DNA from: Viscum album
Taxonomy: Eukaryota; Streptophyta; Magnoliopsida; Santalales; Viscaceae
Length of the DNA stretch: 64,000 bases
NCBI GenBank assembly: GCA_963277665.1
Contig: OY728136.1
Coordinates: 1,977,486,576-1,977,550,575, forward strand
Direction of reading: 5' to 3'
Part shown: positions 47,797 through 59,545 of the stretch, one piece after another
How positions within the stretch are numbered: position 1 is the first letter of the stretch
How the letters are laid out: each line of letters begins with the position of its first letter
Position numbers and translations under genes: made by a program
The notes under the pieces: model-generated
What the model was told of the DNA's origin: nothing
The model's input: only the letters and a program-made list of their open reading frames with translations
Databases searched by the model: none

Positions 47797-49423
47797 ATTC
47801 ATTATCCACGTTAACCATTCAATAATGATTATAAAATTTATATTATGTGTAAAAATAATTATTATGAACTTTATATCATTCTGTATAAGAATAACATATA
47901 TCCTATTCATAAAAAACTTGACTTAAACAACAGAACATGTATAGGAAAATGAAGTTCTTAACACTTGAAACAATGGTAATACTAAAATATTATTAAAAAA
48001 ATTAAATAATAGGATCATATATGATATCATAAATATGAATATGGTTCTGGTATAATTTAATAAAAAAATTAACCATTATACATGTGGTTAACTCACCCTC
48101 GACTAAAGGAAAGTATAAAGGTAAGCGTTAATTTCACAATCTCATTATTATCTGAGGTTGTTTATATGTAAGTATCTATTGGGACATATTTATCATCCTT
48201 ATCAATGTTTCTTAAAATTTATTTCAAAATATTATCAATAATTTTTTAAAAAAATCTTTACCCATGTTTGAATTTTTATAAAAAAATGAAAGAAATATTT
48301 TCATCATTTTCCAAATGAGTTACTTTGTGGCCTTTTTGATAAATTAAGGAAAGAATGTTATTTTAACTTATACGACGTGAGCAGTTATTTCCCATCATTA
48401 TAACACATTAACATTTTGAATCTTCCCTTACAAAATTACAAGTTATTTTTCAAAAGAAATATTTTCTTTTATAATTTCATGGATTTTAAATGATTTCAAA
48501 GTAAAAAAAGGGATATCTCTCTCAAAGAGTTTTAATGATTTTATTAGATTTTTTTCATCTATGTCAAGATCCTTTATTGGATTTTATACTTAATTGAGGC
48601 TGATTTATTATGATAAAATCTTTCATATTATATTGAAGGTTTTATGATATGTTTGACTTTGGGTGTGATATTTTATACCATTCATGGTTTATGGTTAAAG
48701 TATTAACATTTTATATTCTAGTTTAAATACAAATGTTTATGTTATGTTTCACCCTTTTCATGTGAGTAATGTATTGGAATTAGTAAGTGAAGGGAGAGTC
48801 CCACTATATCCCTTCAATGTATCGGTAGGTATCATGAGACAAAATAGTGTCTTAGCACAAGGCCTTGATTGTATGGTTATTTGTGGTATTGGAACGAGAC
48901 CTTGACGGTATGGTTATGATGTCCAGAATTATGCATTCCCTCATTATGAGATTAGTTATTGATATTACATGTTTTTATTCGACTAGTAGAATATACATGT
49001 GAAAGTTTAATGGAATTATTTGATTTATTCTTTCCATATTATGCTTAATATTATGTTTAAAATTATTGTGTTCTAGTTTTATACCCTACCTTAAAATTTT
49101 ATTCTTCTTCACGATAGCTTATTCTATAATATTTATCCTTACTGATCATCTAAGCTCACCCCTTTCTTATATTTTACATTTCCCCTGGATGCAAAGAAGT
49201 ATGTTTTGACTGACCTGCAATGATATTCTAAGGAATATGATTGTATTAAAAGGAGATACTATATTGTTTTTCATTTCATGATGTAATGTAAAACTTATAT
49301 TTGTATCTAGATTTTCCAAGGCTACTAAACTGGTCGGTCTCTCAAGATTTGATTTATTTTGATCATTCCAACATAATAAAATAATGTACTAACTCTGGGA
49401 AATTGAGGTTGGGGAGTTGTAGT

Positions 49424-49435
49424 TGGTATCAAAGA
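49424..49435 (+). other. Primer binding site of element 4B (tRNA-iMet)
   Basis: TGGTATCAAAGA, two bases after the LTR end, like E3. Confidence 0.82.
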
Positions 49436-49639
49436 AAGTTTAGTACAATCCTTGAAAACTATATTGATCGTATCACAATTCACTACTTTATTTCACCCCT
49501 ACATCACTGTTTTAAACTAGTTTTGTATTTAAAATTACAAATATTATTTCCAATTGCACATTCCATTTGATTAAATTATTAAATTTTTATCACTGTTAAA
49601 AATGGAAATTATTCTTGTTTTGGTGATTTCTTTATAGGA
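49436..49639 (+). other. Start of element 4B internal region
   Basis: The first bases (AAGTTTAGTACAATCCTTG) follow the E1/E3 leader (AAGTTTAGAA.AA.CCTTG). The similarity then fades, and the Athila LTR begins close by. Confidence 0.55.
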
Positions 49640-51291
49640 TGAGGTGACTTGGAGGGTTAGAGATGTCCCAGAAGAGAAATGGGCCAACCTTCCTGGAAGC
49701 CCAAGGACATATATACACTATTTTTCTCATTTATCAAAATATGTGCCTCAAAATGGGATTAAATTTTGAGGGACACTACAAAAATTCATGTTTTACAACT
49801 CATATCAAGAATCCAAAGACCTATTCGTTCACTAAGGGGTCCATTTGAGCCGATCTGTCTAGGGGACAGAATCTGCACAAAGTCAATGATTTGGTTATGT
49901 ATTTCGGTCATATTTCACAAGGTAATCCTACATTTTCCACCAAATTTGACATGGATATATTCAAGATTCGGGCCTACAACTTTTTTATTTTTTCAAACTC
50001 TATCTACAGCCATTTACTAACTCAAAACTGATACACAAGTGGTATCTCTAAAATTGAGTTCCCAAAACCACTCCCCATTTTGGCTATAAATTGACACATT
50101 GGGCACCCCATTTGTAAGTTCAGACAAGGAGTGAAGCGATGAAATTTAGGAGTTATAGAAGATTCCTCTAACCACCTTAGAGGTTCTGGGACTCCCTATA
50201 CTCATATGGGGAGCTCTTGAAGCAAGGATCCATTCATCTAAGCCTTCCTCTCTTTCTTGCTTTGTAATATTTATGTTTGCATAATAAACTTCTTTGTTCC
50301 TCTTCTATTTCTTATATTTTCTTCTTTATTCAACTATTTTCCTCTATTTTATTATTATTTAATTTTACAAATTGGTCTGGAATCAAGAATATAAATGAGA
50401 TTGGGTTTTACACTTTCTAATCCTTTGCACATGCAAAACGTTTCTACGATGACTACACTGCCCATGGTAGCATAGTTCTTTTTAGTAATTGATCTACCTC
50501 TAAGATTATCCATTAATTTATTTTGAATAAATGAGATAGTTTAATTCACTTAATATGATCTATGAATTTAGTTTTTAAATTATAAGAAACTAAGTAAGAA
50601 ATTTAACAATTAACACAAAAACACGCGAGGTTGAGAATTTGTTCAAATTGTGAGAGAGCGAAATTATTCGGTAAAACAAGACCACATGGGATAAATTTGT
50701 AGAGTTAAAATATTATCCCTAAGATAAATTCATAATTATTTTCTAGAATGGACATGTTCCTTTATTTTCAACTGACCATAATCTATCCTTAGAACATCAA
50801 CCAATGCATGGTGCTGCGATTGCATGTTTTGAAGATAGCCTATGGCTTAATTTTCTTCATCTTTGTGGTAAAGTTAATTCTCATATGGTTAAGGGGTTAA
50901 AAATTAGGGGATAATAATTAAGTGGATATTAATTTAAATGATAATTATTAATAATTAAATGAATAGGTAGAGTTAGATCGATTACACCATTTAAAAATTG
51001 TCTAAAAACATCTTTGTGTTGTGTCTTTTTAATCAAACCTCATTTAAAAAAAAACAAAAATATTATACAATTTTCTTCCAGAAAACTTATTATAGTTTTA
51101 TGAATAGTAAAAAAACCCACATCCTTTTAAGTAGTGTTATTTTTCCTGTTTATGTTATTTTTTAAAATACCTTTAATAAGTTGTCAAATTTACTTCCTCA
51201 TTTTAGAGACGATCTTGGTCATCCACTCTGTTGCACTTAAGTACCCAAAAAATCACTAATCATTTGAGGGTGCCTAGGAGAGCACATTTCA
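49640..51291 (+). repeat. 5' LTR of Athila-type element (left edge inferred)
   Basis: The right edge is the CA at 51290-51291, four bases before a tRNA-Asp-type primer site. The left edge is set at the TGAGGTGACTTGG at 49640, since family-4B similarity stops before it; this is uncertain by tens of bases. A TATA box lies at 50085, and a likely 3'-end signal region near TGTAATATTTATG (50265) and AATAAAC (50282). Frames 49663-49848 and 49766-50020 are not genes. Confidence 0.65.
50085..50091 (+). promoter_or_regulatory. TATA box of the Athila-type LTR
   Basis: TATAAAT in CATTTTGGCTATAAATTG, the only good TATA box in this LTR and well placed for a U3/R border. Confidence 0.6.
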
Positions 51292-51294
51292 AAT

Positions 51295-51312
51295 TGGTGT
51301 CATTGCTGGGGA
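51295..51312 (+). other. Primer binding site of Athila-type element (tRNA-Asp)
   Basis: TGGTGTCATTGCTGGGGA differs at three positions from TGGCGCCGTTGCCGGGGA, the classic tRNA-Asp site of Athila and Tat gypsy elements. All three differences are C-to-T or G-to-A, as expected from decay of methylated cytosine. Confidence 0.85.
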
Positions 51313-51344
51313 GGCAAGTAATTATTTCAAAAAATTAGAGGTAT

Positions 51345-51685
51345 TTGTTTTATTTTTCATTTAATTATTTTCTTCTCCACTTTCTTTCTTCTTTCCCTTT
51401 TCTCGAGTTTAATTTCTCTTACTCTCTTATTTTATTTTTATCAGACCAACTCAAACTTCTTTTCTTTTTATTACAGTCTTCTTTCCTTATTTTCTTTTAT
51501 TTTGTGAAACAAACTAATCTTGAGGATCTTTTAAATCTTGACCTTCAGATTGAACGCAACCTTAGGGTTCGAATCAGACAATCTTAGTCTACGGGAAGTT
51601 TCAACATTCAATCAGTTAGAGAATTCCTCTACTCCCAGAACATTGAAATTAGAAGAAATTCAAATTAAAACATAAAACAAGAACC
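51345..51685 (+). pseudogene. Athila-type gag N-terminus, left of the CACTA insertion
   Basis: A plus-strand frame (51345-51587, then through a stop) carries NLDLQIERNLRVR, which fits the LDPEIERTLRRLR start of Athila Gag. FNIQSVREFLYSQNIEIR follows. The upstream part is hydrophobic, T-rich leader and probably not translated in the live element. The frame runs to the CACTA insertion at 51685 and is continuous with 62527 onward if the insert and one ACC are removed. Confidence 0.72.
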
Positions 51686-51704
51686 CACTACTGGAAATGA
51701 AGGT

Positions 51705-52060
51705 TATACCAATGGTTCTAAACCATTTGTATAGGCTGTAAAACCTTTGGTATATCCTATACCAACGGTTTTCCAAACCATAGGGCAGTAAGTCGTGAGG
51801 AAATCCCTATACCAATAGTTTGATCTAAACCATTTGTATAGGCCACCGTATGTATTGATTTACCAATAGTTGTAGGCTAACCATTGGTATATATTTGTAT
51901 AGAATTTTTACCAATAGTTTCAATGAAACTGTTGGTATATATTAAAGACTAAACATTATACCAACGGTTTTAAAACCATTGGGATAGTTTTTAAATTTTC
52001 CTCAAAGTATACCAATGGTTTAAAACCATTGGTATTGTGTATTTCCAGAACTATTGAACA
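51705..52060. repeat. Left subterminal repeat block of the CACTA element
   Basis: At least ten variants of TATACCAATGGTTTTAAACC / GGTTTAAAACCATTGGTATA in both orientations. One pair at 52010-52035 forms a nearly perfect palindrome. These are presumed transposase-accessory binding sites. Confidence 0.85.
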
Positions 52061-53760
52061 GAAGCCCCTCCAGTATACACCTGCATAATAAATAGCACAA
52101 AAACACATACAAACAGACTTAAAATAGCATAAAAACACATGAAATAGCACAAAAAAACATAAAACCATTAAACTCTTCCAACCATGTCATGTACTACAAT
52201 TCCATATTTCAATATTCATATGACAACAATCTTATAATAGAGTTGAATAATAGTTTCAATAACTCAAACATTATTTACACCCATTTCAATCTTCATATGA
52301 CAACCACTCTTCCAGTAGTAATTCACCTCACCCCTGCACAACCCCCCCCCCCCAACCAACACAGCCCCCCCACCTCCCCATCAAATTCTAATAGGCAGAA
52401 TAGTCTGATAAATACTTATTATAGTTGAATAAGAGTTTGAAATTGGCTCAAATCCCAATTTTTTTTCTGATCCTAGATTTGGGTATGTATTGATTTGTGA
52501 TGAATTTTTCATTGAACTTGTATTTTTTATAATATATGGTGAAAAGTTATTTTCTTAAGAGTCTCATCACTTATGACCCCATGAGTGAAACTACCCAACT
52601 CATGAAAAAGAGTTTGTGACTATCGTTGATGAGTGTAAATTTCAGAGACACCACCTCTTTGATTAGAGACATGTTATATATAAAAACTGAATATCATAGT
52701 AAAATAATTTATTATAATGTGAACTAAATCATTTTCAGATGTGTTGGATAAAATACATGTAGATGTTTAAATTTGAAATAGAATATATTCTTTGTAAATG
52801 AAATGTCAGTTTTGATGCATTATGAAGGAATATGAATGAGGTAGGGGTGTTAATGTCAGATATTGGGTGAATGGTAATGGCTTTGTTGGTAGACTCTATA
52901 GTGGTAATAACATAATATACTTGGGTATTGATTTTTATACGCATAGTGATCATGTCAAAATTGGTTGAATAAGTGGATGTTGAACATGTGTCTGATCCAG
53001 AGTGTGTCATGATGCATATGAGGTTGAAAAAAAACAGTCCCCTTCCCGGATGGGTTATAGTCATACATGGTGTACTACTAGTTAATGTAAGGGAAACACT
53101 TCTTTATTCCATGATAAAAATAATTGATGAGACCCTCTCATACTTAATAGTGAGAATAAAAGTGACGACACATAATATCCTCAAAAAAAATGGATCCAAC
53201 TGAATCATGCCCCAAATACCCTATTTAACCCAACCATCCTACCATAGGACTTTGACAAGTGGCATCATATTCCCTCGCTACACTTTCTTGATGTTGTGAA
53301 ATAAAAACCCTCAATTTCTGAAATTGTTAGGTTTTTGAGGATCATAATAAGATCTTTTGACAACAAAAGAACACCCAAATATGATCTATCCTCAAACAAA
53401 AGCAACATTTATAGAAAATGAAAAACTTCTGAAAATGGATTTTACCTGGGAGTGGTTTTCTTCTTCCTAAATCTAAAGAGAAAGTTTGATGATGCATTCT
53501 ATGAAACTAAATTTGAAAATGGGGTATGGAAACTGACCCATGGTTCCATGGTCGTTACAAAAGGAGTCATTACTTGATTTAAAATTCAGGAAGAACTGAA
53601 ATTATTAGAAGTTCAACTTGTGATTGTCCAGAAGAATGGAACAGTAAGCTTATTGACCTTAGTGAGAATAATATTAATGTTCTTAAGGCTATGAACACTA
53701 AATGGTACAAGTATGGTGCGATCTATTGATCATAGTAGGATTATACCTCATCATACCTCA
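52061..53760. other. CACTA interior, left part, no gene recognised
   Basis: AT-rich, with a C-run (52343-52355) next to short CCAACC and CCCCCC tracts. Small frames on both strands (52189-52428, 52735-53064, 52973-53203) match no family. A stretch at 53540-53700 reads in part as protein-like sequence with stops, but I cannot assign it; it could be captured host or transposase-derived sequence. Confidence 0.4.
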
Positions 53761-56560
53761 GATTGAGTCGGGGTTGACTCATACACGTAAAAAATGACCA
53801 ATATATCGTTTTCTTAAAGTATCAACACATTCCAAATACATTTGGTCAGTTTTTTGTATGTTAGTTGTTGTTTTCACTTAAAATGTTGTTCATTTAAAAA
53901 AAAAGTGAGACACTTAGAGTGATACCAGCCACACCGTGCCTCGTATGGAGGAAGTGTTGACTCGTAGACGTCACAAATTACACATGTACCATTTTCCTAA
54001 AGTATTAATATAATCTGAAAGTGTTTGGTGAGTTTTTTGTATGAAATCTGTTGTTTTTACTTAAAATCATGTCCATTTCAAATAATAGAGAGACACCTTG
54101 AGTGATACAGGCCACACTGTGCCATGGATTGAGGCGGGGTTGACTCGTACATGTCACAGATGACTCATTAATCATTTTAATAAAGTATCAATAGAATCTG
54201 AATGTGTTTGGTCAGTTTTCTGTATGCCAGTTGTTGTTTTCACTTAAAATGTTTTCCATTTCAAATAAAGGTGAGACACTTTGGGTGGTGTCGGCCACAC
54301 CATGCCTCGTATTGAGGCGGAGTTGACTCATACATGTCACATATGACCCATGGATCATTTTTCTAAAGTATCAACACAATCCGAATACATTTGGTCGGTT
54401 TTTCATATGCCAGTTGTTTTTACTTAAAATGATGTCCATTTTAAACAAAAGAGAGATTGTTACAGTGAGACTGTCCACAATGCACCTCAGATTGAGGTGG
54501 GGTTGACTCTTACATGTTACATATGACCCATGGATCGTTTTCCTAAATTTTCGATAGAATCCAAATGAATTTAGTCGGGTTTCTGTATGTTATTTGTTGT
54601 TTTTACTTAAAATGATGTCCATTTTAAAAAAAAGAGAGACACTTTGAGTGGTGTCGGACACACCACTCCTCATATTGAGGCAGGGTTGACTCATACACAT
54701 TACATATGACCCATGGATCGTTTTCCTAAATTTTCAATAGAATCTGAATGCATTTGGTCAGTTTTTCGTATGTCAATTGTTGTTTTCACTTAAAATGATG
54801 TTCATTTTAAACAAAAGAGAGACACTTTGAGTGGTGTCGGTCACACTATGCTTCGTATTAAGGCTAAGTTGACTCTTACATGTCACATATGACCCATGAA
54901 TTGTTTTCGTAAAGTCTTAATATAATCAAAATGTGTTTGGTCAGTTTTCCATATGTCAGTTGTTGTGTTAACTTAAAATGATGTCCATTTTAAACAAACG
55001 AGATACATTTTGAGTGGTGTCAGCCACAACGTGCCTCGGATTGAGGTAGAGTTAACTCTTACATGTCACAAGTGACCCATGGATCGTTTTCCTAAAGTAT
55101 CAACTCAATCCAAATGTTTTTGGTTAGTTTTCCGTATGTCAGTTTTTTTCACTTAAAATCATATCCATTTCAAATAAAAGAGAGATAGTTTGAGTGGTTC
55201 CAGCCACACCATCCCTCATATTGAGGAAGGGTTGACTCATACACGTCACATATGACCCATGGATATTTTTCCTAAAGTTTCAATAGAATACAAATGCCTT
55301 TGTTCAGTTTTTCGTATGTCAGTTCTTGTATTCAATTAAAATGATGTCCTTTTGAAACAAAAGAGAGACACTTTGAGTGGTGCCGACCACACCACACCTC
55401 GGATTGAGGTGGGGTTGACTCATACACATCACAAATGACCCATATATCATTTTACTAAATTATAAACACAATCCGAATGTTTTTGGTCAGTTTTCCATAT
55501 GCCAGTTGTTTTTACTTAAAAGTGTATCCATTTTAAACAAAAGAAAGACCCTTTGAGTGGTACCGGCCACAACATGCCTCGGATTAAGGTAGGGTTGACT
55601 CATACATGTCACATATGACCCATGGATTCTTTTCCTAAAGTATCAATAGAATCTTAATGCGTTTTGTCGGTTTTCCGTATGCCAGTTGTTGTTTTCACTT
55701 AAAATGTTGTCCATTTCAAAGAAAAGTGAGACACTTTGAGTGGTTTTGTCCACACCGTGCTTCATATTGAGGTGAGGTTAACTCGTACATGTCAACAATG
55801 ACCCATGGATCATTTTCTTGAAGTATCAACACAATCCTAATGCGTTTGGTTGGTTTTTTGTATGCCAGTTGTTGTTTTCACTTAAACTGTTGTCCATTTT
55901 AAATAAAAGTGAGACACTTTGAGTGATACTGGCCACACCGTGCCTTAGATTGAGGCAGAGTTGACTCTTAAACGTCAAAAATGACCCATTGATCGTTTTG
56001 TTTTTTGAAGTATCAACACAATCCGAATGTGTTTGGTCAGTTTCCTGTATGCCAGTTGCTGTTTTCACTTAAAATATTGTCCATTTCAAATAAAAGTGAG
56101 ACACTTTGAGTGATACCGGCCACATCGTTCCTCAGATTGAGGCGGTGTTAACTTTTACACGTCACAAATGACCCATGGATCATTGTCCTAAATTATTAAC
56201 AAAATATGATTGCTTTTGGTTAGTTTTATGTTTGTCAATTGTTGTTTTCACTTAAAATGTTGTCCATTTCAAATAAAAGTGAAACACTTTGAGCGGTATT
56301 GGACACACTGTGCCTCGGATTGAGGATGGGTTGACGCATACACATCACAAATGACTCATGGATTTTTGTGCTAAAGTATCAACACAATCCGAATCTGTTT
56401 GGTCAATTTTCTATATGTCAGTTGTTTTTTTCATTTAAAATTTTGTCCATTTCAAATAAAAGTGAGACACTTTGAGTGGTACTGGACACATCGTGCCTCG
56501 GTTTGATGCGGGGTTGACTCGTACATGTCACTTGGCCGTTTTGAGTGTCGTCAAGTATGG
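53761..56560. repeat. Satellite-like tandem array, about 15 units of 183 bp
   Basis: The landmark GTTGACTC (or a one-base variant) recurs 16 times from 53773 to 56513, mean spacing 182.7 bp. Each unit reads GTTGACTCATACA.GTCAC, GACCCATGGATCGTTTTCC, TATCAACACAATCCGAATG, TTTGGTCAGTTTTC, CAGTTGTTGTTTTCACTTAA, ATG.TGTCCATTT, GAGACACTTTGAGTGG, then a GGCCACACC.TGCCTCGGATTG-like end. Units differ from each other by perhaps 10-20 percent. The open frame 55826-56068 (minus) spans repeat units and is not a gene. Confidence 0.93.
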
Positions 56561-56720
56561 ATTGAATACCCAGGTAAGTCTAATCTTCTCCTTACTTCCA
56601 CTTTTCGATTAGGGTTTGCACTCTTCTCTCATCTTCTTCTGAAGCTCTAAACGCCTCTTTTCCGTTGGGATTTAGGTTGAATCTTAAAGAGAGCTTAGAT
56701 TAGGATCTAGGGTCCAAGGA
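56561..56720. other. Spacer between 183-bp array and G-run tract
   Basis: Begins where the last unit breaks off (after CATGTCACTTGGCCG). Contains a stretch like a plant gene edge (GGTAAGTCTAATC, TCGATTAGGGTTTGCACTC), possibly captured host sequence. Too short to say. Confidence 0.35.
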
Positions 56721-56864
56721 GGAATGTTGGGGGGGCTGTCTGGGGGGCTGTCCGGGGTCTAGGGAGGATGGTGGGGGGGGCTGTCCGGGGGGCTGTCTGG
56801 GGGGCTGTCTAGGATCCAGGGAGGAGGGTGGGGGTTGTCCATGGTCCAGTAAGGAGGGTGGTAA
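56721..56864 (+). repeat. G-run repeat tract
   Basis: Short repeats of GGGGGGCTGTC(T/C) with guanine runs of 7, 6, 4, 8, 6 and 6 (56729-56804), then GGGAGGAGGGTGGGGG. The plus strand meets the usual pattern for a G-quadruplex. A GGTC(T/C)AGGGAGGA motif separates the sub-blocks. Confidence 0.85.
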
Positions 56865-57850
56865 ATGTATCTAAAACTATATCTAGGTATCATATATCGA
56901 ATTCTGACAGGATTTCAAACCACCACGGGGTGTTGTCCTGAAGCAGGGCCAAATCACGGCATTACCACGGCGTGACCGCGGCGTGATAGCAGCGTGTTGG
57001 CCCGGTCCAGCGACATTTGTGAGGCAGCATCTTCTGGCCAGGAGAAATGGGAGTGGGAGGAGGTGGGGAAAAATTCCTTCCATTGCCTCCCTCCACATTA
57101 ACTATGGGTGGATAATGTATCTAAAACTGTATCTAGGTATCATACATCGAATTCCGATAGGACTGTGGACCGCCACAGGGTGTTGTCCTGAAGCAGGGCC
57201 AAATCACTGCATTAATATGGCGTGACTGTGGTGTGATCGCAGTTTGACCACGGCATGACTACGGCGTGTTGGCCCAGTCCAACAACATTCACGAGGCAGC
57301 ATCTTCCAGCAAGGAGAAAAGGGAGTGGGAGGAGGCGGTGCAACATTCCCACCATTTCCCCCCTCCCCATTAACTATGGGTGGGTAATGTATCTAAAACT
57401 CTATCTAGGTATCATACATCGAATTCCAATAGGACTGCGAACCACCACGGGGTGTCGTCTTAGATCAGGGACAAATCACGGCATTACCGTGGCATGACCG
57501 CAGCGTGACCGCGGCGTGATCGTGGCGTGACCACGGCGTGTTGGCCCGGTCCAGTGACATCTGTGGGGCAGCATCTTCTGGCCAGGAGCGAAGGGAGCGA
57601 GAGAAAGCGGGGAAACATTCTGGCCGTCACCTCCCTCCCCCTTAACTATGGATTTTTTATTTATTTAAAACTCTATATAGGTATCATACATCGAATTCCA
57701 ATAGGACTTCGAACTGCCACGGGGTGTCGTTCTAGAGCAGGGCCAAATCACGGCATTACCGCAGTGTGATTACGGTGTGACCGCGGCATGACCACGGCGT
57801 GTTAGCCCAGTCCAGCGACATCCGCAGGGCAGTATATTCCGGCCAAGATT
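56865..57850. repeat. GC-rich tandem array, four units of about 272 bp
   Basis: Units start near 56865, 57115, 57387 and 57659 with ATGTATCTAAAACT (degraded in the last); the fourth is cut at about 57847. Unit 1 is 22 bp shorter, two subrepeats fewer. Inside each unit is a run of 11-bp subrepeats (GCGTGACCGCG and variants). Three 80-codon frames (56983, 57255, 57527) sit exactly 272 bp apart. They are the same repeat read in the same way and resemble no protein family. GC content is far above that of the surroundings. Confidence 0.92.
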
Positions 57851-58909
57851 CAAAAAAAAATCCTATGTATTTGTCCTTCACATTATAGAAACTGATCTTA
57901 TGTTATAAAAAGTAGACTCTTGATTCGAGATTGTGGTATGATAAAGATATATATTTTATATTTGTTGTTTTTAAAAGTGGTACTATGTAGTTGAAACTAC
58001 TAATTGAGAGTCAAATTATGAAGGTGTATTACTTATCAATGGTATATGCATTTATTGGAACTCTAATAATAAGACTTCAGTCACCTTGAGAACAATATAA
58101 TTTGAGTATGTTTTAACATCTCAGGATGCAACACAAATCTTATGGGAGAATTCATATATGTAAAAAATTAGATGTGCATCGAGGCCAGGCAAACACCCCA
58201 GATAGTGTTAAGATAAAGCTTATGGTGGGGAGCACCATAAGCCTGACAGGTCTTAAAAAATGATGCCATTAGTTTTTTTAGATATATAGGCTCGGGTAAA
58301 CACTATAAGGGGTGGCCAAGAGGCTAGAAAAACACCCAAAATGTGTTTCACCATAAGATAAGGTCACAACATACATGATAGAACAAATTAACTATTTAAT
58401 ATGTTATAATAAGGGATCGTCGGAAGGTTGTAGTGAGCGCCACAATGACGCAATGTTTAAAGGGAAACGAAATGATGGAAAATAATCATACACCCTAAAC
58501 TATCATTGTGAGTTTTCACAGGCAGTGCACCTCCGTTGGAGGGTTTTTGTTATAAAAATATGACTTTTTTTATCAAATGAAGCAATTATATTAAAGAAAA
58601 CTTATTCAAGATATGTAAATCAATATAATTAAGAATAATTAAGAAATAAGGTAAATTCAATTTAAAGAATTCTTAAATTAAAGAGGCTACGAGAGGGACT
58701 CTACCTCAAGGTTGAACCAAGCCGTCCACTTTGGCTCTTGCAGCTTTCTAACAAAAATATGATGCTCCTCCACTGGGTATACGCACCTTCACACACATGA
58801 AAGGACACCTAGCCTCTATGCACACACCTGCATGTCCATGAGCATGTGCAAGGGGATCCTTTCACATATGCTTATATGCATATATCAGTCTCCACTCACC
58901 TGTGTATGA

Positions 58910-58947
<38 letters not shown>

Positions 58948-59356
58948 GGGCACACCTAGCCCCATACGTGCATAATCACTGCCATGGGTGACTATACACG
59001 TAACGGGGGAACCCACAAACATATACTTACTTACCTATGCACACGCAGGCGATTTTCCCTTGACTTGGAGACTCGAAACCAACGAGCAGGGATCAACACA
59101 CACATGAAGGACGCTACATAACCAGTGAGAAACTAACCAATTCCATTAAAGCCTTACCTAGATTGGCAGTGGAGAACAAAATCCACCCAAACCAACACAA
59201 AACCATCCAACGCCCTACCGAAAACAGAATATGGATTAAAAACACTAAATCCCCAAATACATGAGGTACGATACAAGTAGTAACCATAGAATCTTACCTC
59301 GGATCAAATTCGGTGGACTAAATCAATCTGAACTTCTTCTGGCACCCTTCACAGAA
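57851..59356. other. CACTA interior, middle part, no gene recognised
   Basis: AT-rich at first, then a moderately GC stretch (58690-59350) with a TA microsatellite at 58912-58944 and several CATGCA / CACACA runs. A motif AGATGTGCATCGAGGC at about 58168 recurs at about 60319. No domain seen. Confidence 0.4.
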
Positions 59357-59545
59357 TATAACTACCCTCTTTCCATAGAAAGCAGTCAAAGATCTAAGTG
59401 ACCAATGCGATAAAGAAAATAAAATAAAAACTAATCTAAAACATACTTGCTTCTATGACTATACCTGTCACCGCCCAACATATAAGTACCATATCACCCC
59501 ATGGGTCAAATCATGTTCATGCAAGCAAAGGGGAAACATATCAAT
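59357..59545. repeat. Left copy of a 185-bp direct repeat
   Basis: Aligns with 60673-60858: TCCATAGAAAG, TAAGTG.CCAATG.GATAAA, TGACTATAC.TGTCAC.GCCCAA, CCATGGGTCAAATCATGTTC, TGCAAGCAA. The spacing is about 1.3 kb. It could be the ends of a small LTR-like or TRIM-like insert, or a dispersed repeat duplicated within the CACTA. Confidence 0.8.

Larger units (their letters stand above)
45656..49421 (+). repeat. 5' LTR of element 4B
   Basis: Ends GGGGAGTTGTA, directly before an iMet primer site, so it is a 5' LTR. Its start is put at TGTTGAAAAATACC because the next 100 bp follow the E3 LTR start (ATAATTCAATAG, CACGCAACA, GTGCACCATGACC). Family landmarks follow: TATA box 47216, two hairpins, AAGCGTTAATTTCAC block, AGTAAGTGAAGGG near 48785. 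At about 3.77 kb it is shorter than the E1/E3 LTRs. The U5 frame that is open in E1 is broken here. Confidence 0.83.

Noticed and set aside
53761..56560. CRISPR array
   Set aside because: Units are 183 bp head-to-tail without unique spacers, in a plant transposon; it is a tandem satellite.
56983..57769. Three tandem 80-codon genes
   Set aside because: They are one repeat unit read three times, with no start context, no family match and a GC composition that favours open frames.
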